Shown here: piece after piece, positions 36,578-47,128 of the stretch
Numbering within the stretch: the stretch's first letter is position 1
Layout: each line of letters opens with the position of its first letter
Source of the DNA: Collimonas humicola
GTDB lineage: Bacteria; Pseudomonadota; Gammaproteobacteria; Burkholderiales; Burkholderiaceae_D
NCBI RefSeq assembly: GCF_018304945.1
Contig: NZ_JAGQEE010000010.1
Location: 1 to 64,000, forward strand
Length of the DNA stretch: 64,000 nt
Direction: 5' to 3'
The notes under the pieces: generated by a model
What the model was told of the DNA's origin: nothing
What the model saw: only the letters and a program-made list of their open reading frames with translations
The model's database searches: none
Position numbers and translations under genes: made by a program

Positions 36578-37288
36578 TTAATTGGACAACTGAAAATTGA
36601 TGGGCACGATGGCGAATACCGGCAGCGCCTTGCCGTCTTCCATATAGGGCTTGAACAAGGCGCGCATCACGGCTTGCTTGGCCGCATCGTCGAGACGGTC
36701 GGAGCCGGACGATTTCTGCACTTCGACCCGCTCGGCGCGGCCCTTGTCATTGATCAGGACGCGGATGACGGCCTTGCCTTCTTCACCCATGCGCTTGGAA
36801 ATCGCCGGATACTTGACGTCGGGCGGCTGGATGTATTCCACGCCGGAGGTAATGGTGCGCGGCTGTGCCGGTGCTGCGACCGCCGCCTGAGCTGGCGCCG
36901 GTGCGGCCGGGGCTTCTTCGTGCTGCGGTGGTTGTGGCGATGCCGCCGGGACGGAAATCGCGGTTTCAGAGGGAGTGTTGTTGACAACCGGCGCAGGGCG
37001 CGGAGGCGTGACGCTTTTCTTTACTACGGCGACGGTCTTCGGTGCGGCCGGCAGCGGCTTGGGAGGCGTAGGTTCAGGGGCCTTTTCCGGCGTGACGAAG
37101 CTGGCGAAGATTTCCTTGGGCATCGCTTGCGCAGCCTGGTGAATCAGGCCGCTTTCCAGCGCCCAGAAGAAGGCGACGTGGAGCAGCAGAATCGTCCCAA
37201 GGGGGCCGATGCGTTTGACTTTTTTCCATGCAAGCGCAGGGTAACTGATTGCTGCTGACGACATGGCTGCGCTCATTCCATCCGGCAT
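36578..37288 (-). CDS. tonB: TonB protein
   Basis: 236 residues: N-terminal membrane anchor (LGTILLLHVAFFWALESGL, with the His expected in the TonB anchor), a Pro-rich periplasmic spacer with KAPEPTPPKPLPAAP-type repeats, and a C-terminal domain with VEYIQPPDVKYPAISKRMGE and GRAERVEVQKSSGSDRLD that docks to outer-membrane receptors. The TAA of bfd and this ATG share one base (TAATG), which supports coupled translation and the start at 37288. Confidence 0.93.
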   Translation of the reverse strand: MPDGMSAAMSSAAISYPALAWKKVKRIGPLGTILLLHVAFFWALESGLIHQAAQAMPKEIFASFVTPEKAPEPTPPKPLPAAPKTVAVVKKSVTPPRPAPVVNNTPSETAISVPAASPQPPQHEEAPAAPAPAQAAVAAPAQPRTITSGVEYIQPPDVKYPAISKRMGEEGKAVIRVLINDKGRAERVEVQKSSGSDRLDDAAKQAVMRALFKPYMEDGKALPVFAIVPINFQLSN

Positions 37289-37518
37289 TAAGCGGCTTGT
37301 ATGTTTTGCTGGAACACCATGGCGTGAACGTGACGAAGGGCTGCGGGCGCCTTGTTATCCAGGCATTCGCGCAGTACGCTTTTGGCGCAGGTATGGCACT
37401 TGCCGCAGCAGGTGGCAATCCCCAGGTTTTCGCGCAGCTCGGCCATGGAAGACATGCCCGAATCTACCGCCTGGCGGATCTTTCTATCAGAGACGTTGTT
37501 GCATACACAAACAATCAT
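37288..37518 (-). CDS. bfd: Bacterioferritin-associated ferredoxin (Bfd-like)
   Basis: 76 residues with the BFD 2Fe-2S pattern: CVC near the N-terminus (MIVCVCNNVSD) and CCGKC near residues 37-41, all four cluster cysteines being present. Bfd reduces bacterioferritin to release iron. The frame extends six codons further, but AGGA seven bases before ATG 37518 marks that start. It opens the operon with tonB and exbBD, while its partner bfr lies 2.2 kb away on the same strand. Confidence 0.88.
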   Translation of the reverse strand: MIVCVCNNVSDRKIRQAVDSGMSSMAELRENLGIATCCGKCHTCAKSVLRECLDNKAPAALRHVHAMVFQQNIQAA

Positions 37519-37614
37519 TTTGCATCCTACTGCCATAGTGAGAGGCAGATTAAAAATAAAAGTCGGCCGGCAAAGATGTCGTCGCGGCCTTATGGTTTAT
37601 CGATATTTCTCTAA

Positions 37615-37758
37615 GAACCTGTTCACGATCTTACTGAGCCCCGTGATCTGGCACTAAACGGTGCTCAAAATCCTTATGTACTCAAAAGTACATTCCGCTT
37701 TTTCCGCGCCGTTTAGCACCAGCTGACGGGCGCTCGTTACAGATCGTGAACAGGCTCT
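37615..37758. repeat. 144-bp near-perfect palindrome (MITE/REP-like element)
   Basis: The left arm (AGAACCTGTTCACGATCT, then CCCGT, CTGG, CACTAAACGG, TGTACT) is mirrored almost base for base by the right arm (CAGATCGTGAACAGG, CCGTTTAGCACC, AGTACA). Only small bulges break the pairing and the loop is a few bases at AAA. It has no ORF. It sits between bfd and the next minus-strand gene and supplies that gene's stop codon. Confidence 0.9.
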
Positions 37759-38077
37759 AACACAAGCGGTTTGCAGCTACCAACCTGCTGAACAGATTGT
37801 ATTTTTCCGGCGCCGGCATGGTGCTTTCCACCACCGTGCCCCATTGTTCCGACAACTGCAGGCAGGTAGCGCGCAGCACTGGCGCCAGGTTCGGCAGATC
37901 GGCCAGCGCCTTCAAATGCCGTTCGATCACCGAGGCCAGCTTGACGCAAGCGCTGGTTTCCTGGCTGCTGGTCGTATATTGCGACATCAGGTGCAGCACC
38001 GCCGAGACCAGCAGTTCCGGCTGCGCCGGCGCGCCGTTGGGCTCCACGAAAGCCGGATTGATTTTCTCCGAGAGCAT
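37757..38077 (-). CDS. Small helical protein of unknown function
   Basis: 106 residues, no family recognised. It reads as a soluble, mostly helical protein (ELLVSAVLHLMSQYTTSS, then VIERHLKALADLPNLAPV, then LRATCLQLSEQW). ATG 38077 has AGGAG eight bases upstream; the longer frame to 38134 does not. The final TAG is formed by the outermost bases of the 144-bp palindrome, so the C-terminus (ANRLC) may have been altered by insertion of that element. It lies between the iron operon and hemP. Confidence 0.7.
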   Translation of the reverse strand: MLSEKINPAFVEPNGAPAQPELLVSAVLHLMSQYTTSSQETSACVKLASVIERHLKALADLPNLAPVLRATCLQLSEQWGTVVESTMPAPEKYNLFSRLVAANRLC

Positions 38078-38168
38078 CAAGTAACTCCTGTAGTGACTCG
38101 CTGGCTGGCTTCCGTTGATGCAGGCGGGCTTCACAAGTTATGGCTAATAAGACTGCCTGTTGAGCTGC

Positions 38169-38366
38169 TTAAGCAGTCAGGATCAACTTGTTCAGCTGGG
38201 TTAGCCTGAGTTTATAAATTCTGCCGCCGTGATCGATTTCAAGCTCGCGCATTTGCTTGAACAGATCCTGGCTCTTGATTCGCGTGACTGCAGATGCAAC
38301 TGACTTCGTGATGCTGGACACAGGGGCTTTTTCAAGATGTGCTTCGCGTCGTATCGAGTGGCTCAT
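38169..38366 (-). CDS. hemP: Hemin uptake protein HemP
   Basis: 65 residues. The conserved C-terminus (GGRIYKLRLTQLNKLILTA, compare the family pattern G-x-x-Y-x-L-R-x-T-x-x-x-K-L-I-L-T) identifies HemP, a small regulator or partner of hemin uptake in proteobacteria. ATG 38366 has AAAGGA upstream; the frame is open nine codons further. A palindromic Fur-box candidate lies 16 bases upstream. No hemin receptor gene follows in the window. Confidence 0.85.
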   Translation of the reverse strand: MSHSIRREAHLEKAPVSSITKSVASAVTRIKSQDLFKQMRELEIDHGGRIYKLRLTQLNKLILTA

Positions 38367-38381
38367 AATAGTCCTTTCTGT

Positions 38382-38402
38382 AAATGCGAACAATTCGTAT
38401 TT
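38382..38402 (-). promoter_or_regulatory. Candidate Fur box upstream of hemP
   Basis: AAATGCGAAC and ATTCGTATTT form an almost perfect inverted repeat around a central A. The shape and A/T pattern resemble Fur-box variants with a GCGAA core, and the position just before hemP fits iron repression. Confidence 0.5.
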
Positions 38403-38716
38403 GTATTATTCGCTACTTGCGTGGGGAATGCAAGTGCTTTTAGCGTGGCGTGCCGCTGCGCTACAGAATGATGCTTGAGAGGCAATAGGGGAAAAGAGCA
38501 GGCCATGATTCTCGGCGGAAATGTTGCTATGCGGGGCGGGTGAAGCCGGCTGGCGGCAGCAGGATCGGGTAGTTTTCAGGTAAGGCAGGGGGATTTGCTG
38601 CTCAGAGGAAGGGGGGAGGCTGGATGTGAAACAAGCGCAAAGATTGCGCTTGTTTGATGATGAATTGCTAATCAGGTGGGACCGCCGAGGTGGGGCCGCC
38701 TAGGCGGGGACCAGTC
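38403..38716. other. Gene-free spacer between hemP and the RNA methyltransferase
   Basis: No convincing ORF is seen. The part next to hemP must hold its promoter; the part near 38629-38655 holds the terminator of the methyltransferase gene. Confidence 0.5.
38629..38655 (-). terminator. Hairpin after the THUMP methyltransferase gene
   Basis: AAACAAGCGCAA and TTGCGCTTGTTT are perfect 12-base complements with a 3-base loop. Confidence 0.75.
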
Positions 38717-39952
38717 TCATTCCGCCTTGGGCTTGGCCGCTTCGCGCCGGTTGAAGCCGGCCACCATGTCGAAGCGGAACAGGCGGCATTCCAGGGCGCC
38801 GTTGAAGAACGGCGTCTTGCGCGCTTCTTTCAGGCGCAGCAGCTTGGGCAAGCCGAGGTCGGCCGAGAACAGGAAGATGCTCCAGCCGGCAAAGCGCTGC
38901 TTGAGCGTGGTGCTGAAGGCGGTGAAGAAAGCGGTCAGCAGGTCGTCGCTGCTCAGGGTGCTGTCGCCGCGCACGCCGATCCGCTCGCCATACGGCGGGT
39001 TGGTCAGCATGATGCCGCCTTCAGCATCGCCAGGCGGCTTGACTTCCTGCGCTTCGATCTGCTTGACCGGCACTTCGAACAGGATGCCAGCGTTGCGCAG
39101 GTTGTTGAGCGCGATCTGCACCATGTCGCCCGAAATGTCGCTGCCGAAAATGGTTGGCGTGGTCGGCAAGGGATGGGGCTTGAAGCTGCCCTTGATGGCC
39201 AGCCATTTCTCGCTTTCGAAATCATTGAATTTCTCGAACGCGAAGCGGCGGCGAGCGCCGGCCGGAATGCCTGCAAGGATTTGGGCCGCTTCGATCAGGA
39301 TGGTGCCGGAGCCGCACATCGGGTCGAACAATACCGTACCCGGTTTCCAGCCGGAAGTACGCAGCAGGCCGGCGGCGAGGTTTTCGCGCAGCGGCGCATC
39401 GCCGGTTTCGGCGCGCCAGCCGCGCTTGAACAAGGCTTCGCCGGAAGTATCCAGATACAGCGTGAAATTGTGCGCATCGAGGAAGCCGACGATACGCATG
39501 TCCGGCGTGCCGGTGTCGACCGACGGCCGTTCGTTGCACAGGTCGCGGAAGCGGTCGCAGATGCCGTCCTTGATCTTGAGCGTGGTGAACTGCAGGCTGC
39601 GCAGGGGCGATTTGACGGCAGTGACGTCGACGCGGATGGTATGGCTGACCGGAAACCAGCTTTCCCATTCCTGTTCCAGCGTCATGTCGTAGATATCGTT
39701 TTCATTCTTGTAGGCGCCGTGCGTCAGGCGCAGCAGCACCCGGCTGGCAATGCGCGAATGCAGGTTGATGCGCCAGGCGTCGCTCAGCAAGCCGGAGCAA
39801 TGCACGCCGCCGGGCACCTGGGTGTGCACCTTGAGCGTGACGGCGGGAGCGCTGAACCGGGCGATTTCCTCCAGCTCTTCGGCCAGCGCGCCTTCCAGGC
39901 CACGCGGGCAGGGGCAGAAATAGGAGTGCTTATCGGTAGATTTGTGTGACAT
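38717..39952 (-). CDS. THUMP-domain class I RNA methyltransferase (RlmL-like)
   Basis: 411 residues. The N-terminal THUMP RNA-binding part begins FCPCPRGLEGALAEELEEI. The methyltransferase part has LFDPMCGSGTILIEAA (SAM motif I) near residue 202 and the catalytic LTNPPYGERIG near residue 310, the NPPY of N2-guanine methylases. This matches the N-terminal half of the E. coli RlmKL protein, which methylates G2445 of 23S rRNA; the RlmK half is absent, as is common outside enterics. Substrate is inferred from the family. Confidence 0.88.
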   Translation of the reverse strand: MSHKSTDKHSYFCPCPRGLEGALAEELEEIARFSAPAVTLKVHTQVPGGVHCSGLLSDAWRINLHSRIASRVLLRLTHGAYKNENDIYDMTLEQEWESWFPVSHTIRVDVTAVKSPLRSLQFTTLKIKDGICDRFRDLCNERPSVDTGTPDMRIVGFLDAHNFTLYLDTSGEALFKRGWRAETGDAPLRENLAAGLLRTSGWKPGTVLFDPMCGSGTILIEAAQILAGIPAGARRRFAFEKFNDFESEKWLAIKGSFKPHPLPTTPTIFGSDISGDMVQIALNNLRNAGILFEVPVKQIEAQEVKPPGDAEGGIMLTNPPYGERIGVRGDSTLSSDDLLTAFFTAFSTTLKQRFAGWSIFLFSADLGLPKLLRLKEARKTPFFNGALECRLFRFDMVAGFNRREAAKPKAE

Positions 39953-40037
39953 GTGGGGAACCCTTTATCCGTTGGTATGACGACAGGGGCCCGCAAAACT
40001 GCAGCGAGCCCCCTCTATTTACTGCTTGTATAAAAAA

Positions 40038-40640
40038 CTATCTGGCGAACGCGCGCTCGACGAAGTCCAGCCGGTCCTGGCCCCAGAATGCTTCGCCGTC
40101 GACTACATACCAGGGAACGCCAAAAATATTGGCGGAAATGGCATCGTCGGTAAAGCGGTCGAACTCGCTCTGGACGCTGGCGGTTTCTGCCGATTTCAGC
40201 AAGATCTTGCCATCATGGCCAAGTTCCGAGGCGATGGCCGCCAGCGTGGCCTCGTCGGCAATATTGCGCTGTTCCGCCCAGACTGCCCGCATTATAGCCC
40301 CGGTCAGCGCCAGCGCTGCGTCCGTTCCATGCGCCAGCTGGGCGGCGATGATCAGTTTTGCGGCATTGTCGCTCTGCACCGGGAAGAAAGTCGGCTGCAG
40401 ATTCAGCGGCACTTGCAGATATTCGCTCCAGCGTCGCAGCTCTTCCAGGCGGTAGGCCTGGCGCTGAGGCGCCCGCTTGGCCAGCGGCAAGCCGCCGGAA
40501 GTGTTGAACACCTTGGACAAGTCGCAGGGCTTCAATGCGATTTTGACATTGTATTGCTTGGCCAGCGCCACCAGGCGGGCATGGCCCAGATAGGCGAAAG
40601 GCGAATGCGGCGCGAAATAATATTCACAAAGCTTGCTCAT
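40038..40640 (-). CDS. 2-hydroxychromene-2-carboxylate isomerase family (DsbA-like fold)
   Basis: 200 residues. The N-terminus YYFAPHSPFAYLGHARL shows the kappa-GST/HCCA isomerase pattern with Ser in place of a CxxC active site. The C-terminal part GVPWYVVDGEAFWGQDRLDF is the family cis-Pro and FWG-D motif. Such proteins act as glutathione-dependent isomerases in aromatic breakdown, but no such pathway lies nearby, so the substrate is unknown. ATG 40640 fits the family start. hemJ lies upstream on the same strand, 19 bases away. Confidence 0.85.
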   Translation of the reverse strand: MSKLCEYYFAPHSPFAYLGHARLVALAKQYNVKIALKPCDLSKVFNTSGGLPLAKRAPQRQAYRLEELRRWSEYLQVPLNLQPTFFPVQSDNAAKLIIAAQLAHGTDAALALTGAIMRAVWAEQRNIADEATLAAIASELGHDGKILLKSAETASVQSEFDRFTDDAISANIFGVPWYVVDGEAFWGQDRLDFVERAFAR

Positions 40641-40659
40641 GACAGGGCCTCGGGTAGCG

Positions 40660-41082
40660 TTAGAACGGCTTGACAACAACCAGGATCACAATGGCCAGCA
40701 ATAGCAGAACCGGCACTTCGTTGAAGTAGCGCAACCATACGTGGCTGCGCGTATTCGCGCCTTTTTCAAACTTCTTCAGCAGGCTGCCGCAGGCATGGTG
40801 GTAGCCGATCACCAGGATTACCAGGAATAATTTCGCGTGCATCCAGCCGTTGCCGGGGCCTTTGCCGATGCCGTAGCCTAGCCACATCCAGGCACCGAAC
40901 AACACCGCCGGGAACGCCAGGATCGTCGTGAAGCGATACAGCTTGCGCGCCATCAGCAGCAGCCGCTGGGTGGCGGCTGGATTGGTTTCCTGCGCCAGGT
41001 TGACCAGGATGCGCGGCAGGTAAAACAAGCCGGCAAACCAGGAGGCGATGAAGACGATATGCAGCGATTTGATCCAGAGCAT
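40660..41082 (-). CDS. hemJ: Protoporphyrinogen IX oxidase HemJ (CopD-like)
   Basis: 140 residues, four helices. The family landmarks LHIVFIASWFAGLFYLPRI (His8 region), RKLYRFTT and GWMHAKLFLVILVIGYHHACG are all present. HemJ is the oxygen-independent, heme-binding protoporphyrinogen oxidase of many proteobacteria. The same family is often annotated simply as CopD. hemH is at 57307, so heme synthesis is scattered. Confidence 0.85.
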   Translation of the reverse strand: MLWIKSLHIVFIASWFAGLFYLPRILVNLAQETNPAATQRLLLMARKLYRFTTILAFPAVLFGAWMWLGYGIGKGPGNGWMHAKLFLVILVIGYHHACGSLLKKFEKGANTRSHVWLRYFNEVPVLLLLAIVILVVVKPF

Positions 41083-41131
41083 GGGCGATTTCCTTTTTTA
41101 CCATTGATGATCGGGCAATCCGCGAAAACGC

Positions 41132-41172
41132 GAAAGGCACGAAAATAAGAACCAGGATTTTTCGTGCCTTTC
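41132..41172. terminator. Terminator after proA
   Basis: GAAAGGCACGAAAA and TTTTCGTGCCTTTC form a 14-bp perfect stem with a 13-base loop; proA ends just to the right and is read leftward. Confidence 0.8.
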
Positions 41173-41198
41173 ATGTTTCCGTGAATCTGTCTTGGAAA

Positions 41199-42464
41199 CT
41201 ACTGGCGCACTTCACCATGTCCAAACACAACATATTTTAGCGAAGTCAGGCCGTCGAGGCCGACCGGTCCGCGCGCATGCAGCTTGTCGTTGGAGATGCC
41301 GATTTCGGCGCCCAGGCCGAATTCGAAACCGTCGGCAAAGCGGGTCGAGGCATTGATCATCACCGAGGCGGAGTCGACTTCGCGCAGGAAGCGCATTGCC
41401 CGCGAGTGATTCTCGGTGACGATGGTGTCGGTATGCTGCGACGAGTAAGTGTTGATGTGGTCTATGGCCTCATCGACATCGGCGACGATCTTCACCGCCA
41501 GGATCGCTGCCAGGTATTCGGTGCGCCAGTCTTCTTCCGTGGCGGCGCTCAGGTGCGGATAACCCTGCAGGATGGCCTGCGCTTCCGCATCAGCGCGCAA
41601 TTCGACTTGCTTTGCTTGATACAGGCTGGCCAGTCGCGGCAGGACCTGCGGCGCAATGCTGCGCGCCACCAGCAAGGTTTCCATCGTGTTGCAGGTGCCA
41701 TAGCGATGGCACTTGGCGTTGAAGGCGATGTCTGCTGCTTTCGCCAGGTCCGCCTGGTCGTCGATGTAGACGTGGCAGATACCGTCCAGATGCTTGATCA
41801 TCGGCACCGTGGCTTCTTCGATCAGGCGCGCGATCAAGCCCTTGCCGCCGCGCGGCACGATGACGTCGACATACTGCGGCATGGTGATCAGGGCGCCGAC
41901 GGCAGCGCGGTCGGTGGTGTCGACCACCTGCACCGCATCCGGCGGCAGGCCGGCGCCGGCCAGGCCTTCCTGTACCAGCCTGGCCAGCGCCTGGTTGCAA
42001 TGATGCGCTTCCGAGCCGCCGCGCAGGATGGTGGCGTTGCCGCTCTTGATGCACAGGCCGGCGGCGTCTACCGTGACGTTCGGACGGGCTTCGTAGATGA
42101 TGCCGATGACGCCCAGCGGCACCCGCATCTGGCCGACCTGGATGCCGCTGGGGCGGTGCTTCATGTTCGAAATTTCACCGATCGGATCAGGTAAAGAGAC
42201 AATCTGTTCGAGTCCGGCGATCATGGTGGCGATGGCCTGCTCCGACAGTGTCAGCCGGTCCAGCATGGCGGGCGCCAGGCCGTTGGCGCGGGCGGCCGCC
42301 AGGTCGGCCTGATTGGCGGTGCGCAGCAGTTCGGCATCGCGCCGGATGGCGGCGGCAATCAAGGTCAGCGCACGGTTTTTCACGGCGGTGTCGGCGCGCG
42401 CCATGGCGCGCGATGCGGCGCGGGCGCGTTGTCCGACCGCAGTCATGTATTGTTGGATGTCCAT
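41199..42464 (-). CDS. proA: Gamma-glutamyl phosphate reductase ProA
   Basis: 421-residue aldehyde-dehydrogenase-fold enzyme of proline synthesis. The family strings [37 protein letters not shown] (catalytic Cys in TCNTMETLL) and [18 protein letters not shown] are present. holA lies 41 bases upstream, so proA closes the leuS-lptE-holA-proA transcript, a standard betaproteobacterial order. (The first string is 21 residues if written fully; it is at about residues 126-146.). Confidence 0.96.
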   Translation of the reverse strand: MDIQQYMTAVGQRARAASRAMARADTAVKNRALTLIAAAIRRDAELLRTANQADLAAARANGLAPAMLDRLTLSEQAIATMIAGLEQIVSLPDPIGEISNMKHRPSGIQVGQMRVPLGVIGIIYEARPNVTVDAAGLCIKSGNATILRGGSEAHHCNQALARLVQEGLAGAGLPPDAVQVVDTTDRAAVGALITMPQYVDVIVPRGGKGLIARLIEEATVPMIKHLDGICHVYIDDQADLAKAADIAFNAKCHRYGTCNTMETLLVARSIAPQVLPRLASLYQAKQVELRADAEAQAILQGYPHLSAATEEDWRTEYLAAILAVKIVADVDEAIDHINTYSSQHTDTIVTENHSRAMRFLREVDSASVMINASTRFADGFEFGLGAEIGISNDKLHARGPVGLDGLTSLKYVVFGHGEVRQ

Positions 42465-42505
42465 ATGCCTATGTTCTTAGCTTCTTTGTCATTCTTGAAT
42501 TTTGT

Positions 42506-43525
42506 TCAACCGCCCTGGGCAACTTTCAAGCCCAATTGCAGCAATGCATCCCAGGCATCGCCGCTGAACGCCTTGGCGCGCAAGCCCTTGACCATCTTGT
42601 CGACCTGCGCCGCATCTTTCAGCGCCGTTTCCAGCGTCGCCAGGCTCAAGCGCCGCAGCGCCGGCTCCATCAAGCGTTCGCGCGGTCCCCAGATGCGATA
42701 TTCCTTCAGCAGCGCCGGGACAGGACGCCCCTGGGCGGCGGCCGATTTCAATTTCAGCAAGGTGCGGATTTCTTCCGAAACCGCCCACAGCACCAGCGGC
42801 AGGGCTTCGCCTTCGCCTTTCAAACCGTCCATCATGCGCACCAGGCGGGCGGTATCGCCCACCAGCATCGCTTCATTGAGCTTGAAGACATCATAGCGCG
42901 CGACGTTGAGGACTGCATCGTGACACTGTTCGAAGCTGAGCTTGCCTGGCGGATGCAGCAATGCCAGCTTCTGGATCTCCTGGTGCGCCGCCAGCAGGTT
43001 GCCCTCGACCCGGTCGGCGATGAAATCCAGCGACTGGCGGTCCGCGCTTTGCTGCTGCGCAGCCAGGCGGACGCCGATCCAGTTCGGCAGCTGCGCCCGT
43101 TCGACCAGCGGGATATCAATGTATACCGCAGCCTGTTGCAGGCTGGCGACCCAGGCTGCCTTTTGCGTCGCCCAATCGAGTTTGGGCAGGCTGATGATGG
43201 TGACGTTGTCCGGATTGAGCGTCGCCGTATAGCTTTGCAAGGCCTGGCCGCCATCCTTGCCCGGCTTGCCGCCGGGGATGCGCAATTCGATCAGCTTTTT
43301 ATCGCCGAACAGCGATTGCGACTGGTTGGCGGCCAGCAGCTCGCCCCATTTGAAGCTGCGGTCGACCACCAGCACATCGCGCTCGCTGCAGCCGTGGCTG
43401 CGCGCGCTTTTACGTATCTTGTCGGAGGCCTCCAGCGCCAGCAGATGCTCGTCGCTGGTGATCACATACAAGGGAGCCAGGGTTTTCCCCAGATGGCCGT
43501 CGAGCGCGTCAAACCGCAATTGCAT
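42506..43525 (-). CDS. holA: DNA polymerase III delta subunit HolA
   Basis: 339 residues. The N-terminus MQLRFDALDGHLGKTLAPLY and following LYVITSDEHLLALEASDKIR match the HolA AAA+-like fold, which lacks a functional Walker A. The central NWIGVRLAAQQQ and the C-terminal helical collar region (LRRLSLATLETALKDAAQ) complete the family. HolA opens the beta clamp in the clamp loader. It lies 21 bases after lptE. Confidence 0.93.
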   Translation of the reverse strand: MQLRFDALDGHLGKTLAPLYVITSDEHLLALEASDKIRKSARSHGCSERDVLVVDRSFKWGELLAANQSQSLFGDKKLIELRIPGGKPGKDGGQALQSYTATLNPDNVTIISLPKLDWATQKAAWVASLQQAAVYIDIPLVERAQLPNWIGVRLAAQQQSADRQSLDFIADRVEGNLLAAHQEIQKLALLHPPGKLSFEQCHDAVLNVARYDVFKLNEAMLVGDTARLVRMMDGLKGEGEALPLVLWAVSEEIRTLLKLKSAAAQGRPVPALLKEYRIWGPRERLMEPALRRLSLATLETALKDAAQVDKMVKGLRAKAFSGDAWDALLQLGLKVAQGG

Positions 43526-43546
43526 GCACTTTTACCTTTGCACTGT

Positions 43547-44143
43547 TTATTTGGCCGGGGCAGCTGCAGGAGCTGCGTCCGGCGTTGCCGCCGGCGCCGT
43601 TTCAGGCTGCGTCGGCTGCGCCGTCTTGATGGCGGCCAAGCGGCGCAGGATCTGCTGCACCATGTCGGATTGCATGTCGCGGTAAAGCAGTACTTCTTCC
43701 GCGTCCTTGGACAATTCCTGCGACGAGTTGTAGCTGATGTCGCGTTTCAGCGTAATCAGCGTCGGCGCCAGCAATTCTTTGTTTTGCGCGTCAGTGACAT
43801 GGAAAGTCAGGCGGTAGTACAGCATGTACTCGCTTGGACGGCCAGAACTGTTGGTAGTCAGGATGACTTTCTCGCGGGTTTCGCTGAGCACGCCCAGCGT
43901 GGCTTCGGCGCCTTCCGGTTTCGACAGCACCTTGGTATTGCCGCTGGCGACGATATTGCGCTTGAGCTCGATCCCCAGGGGAGAGGTAGGAGCGAAAGTC
44001 ATGTACAGCGAACTGAAGGGCAGGTTAGCCGAGCCGCGCAGGTGAAAACCGCAGGCGCACAACATTGCCGTGATCAGCAGCATGGCAGGCCAGCGCAGCC
44101 AATTGCGGGAAGCGGACATTCTGAGAGGCATTCTATTCGACAT
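43547..44143 (-). CDS. lptE: LPS-assembly lipoprotein LptE
   Basis: 198 residues. The lipobox L-C-A-C ends at Cys31, directly followed by GFHLRG, the hallmark of LptE (RlpB). It plugs the LptD barrel that inserts lipopolysaccharide in the outer membrane. A Pro/Ala-rich tail (TAQPTQPETAPAATPDAAP) follows the folded domain. Between leuS (59 bases) and holA (21 bases). Confidence 0.93.
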   Translation of the reverse strand: MSNRMPLRMSASRNWLRWPAMLLITAMLCACGFHLRGSANLPFSSLYMTFAPTSPLGIELKRNIVASGNTKVLSKPEGAEATLGVLSETREKVILTTNSSGRPSEYMLYYRLTFHVTDAQNKELLAPTLITLKRDISYNSSQELSKDAEEVLLYRDMQSDMVQQILRRLAAIKTAQPTQPETAPAATPDAAPAAAPAK

Positions 44144-44202
44144 TCAGGCATTCCTTGTTTCAAGTTTCAGGCCGGATCCGCAGATCCGGCCCCGGCAATC
44201 GC

Positions 44203-47067
<2,865 letters not shown>

Positions 47068-47128
47068 TTAGCGCATGGGACGCGCGGCGTCGCGCAACGC
47101 TTGACGCCGATGGCTGGAACATGAGGCT

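Noticed and set aside
37519-37610. Fur box searched for directly before bfd
   Set aside because: No stretch reaches a believable match to the 19-base consensus or to the GCGAA-type palindrome seen before hemP.
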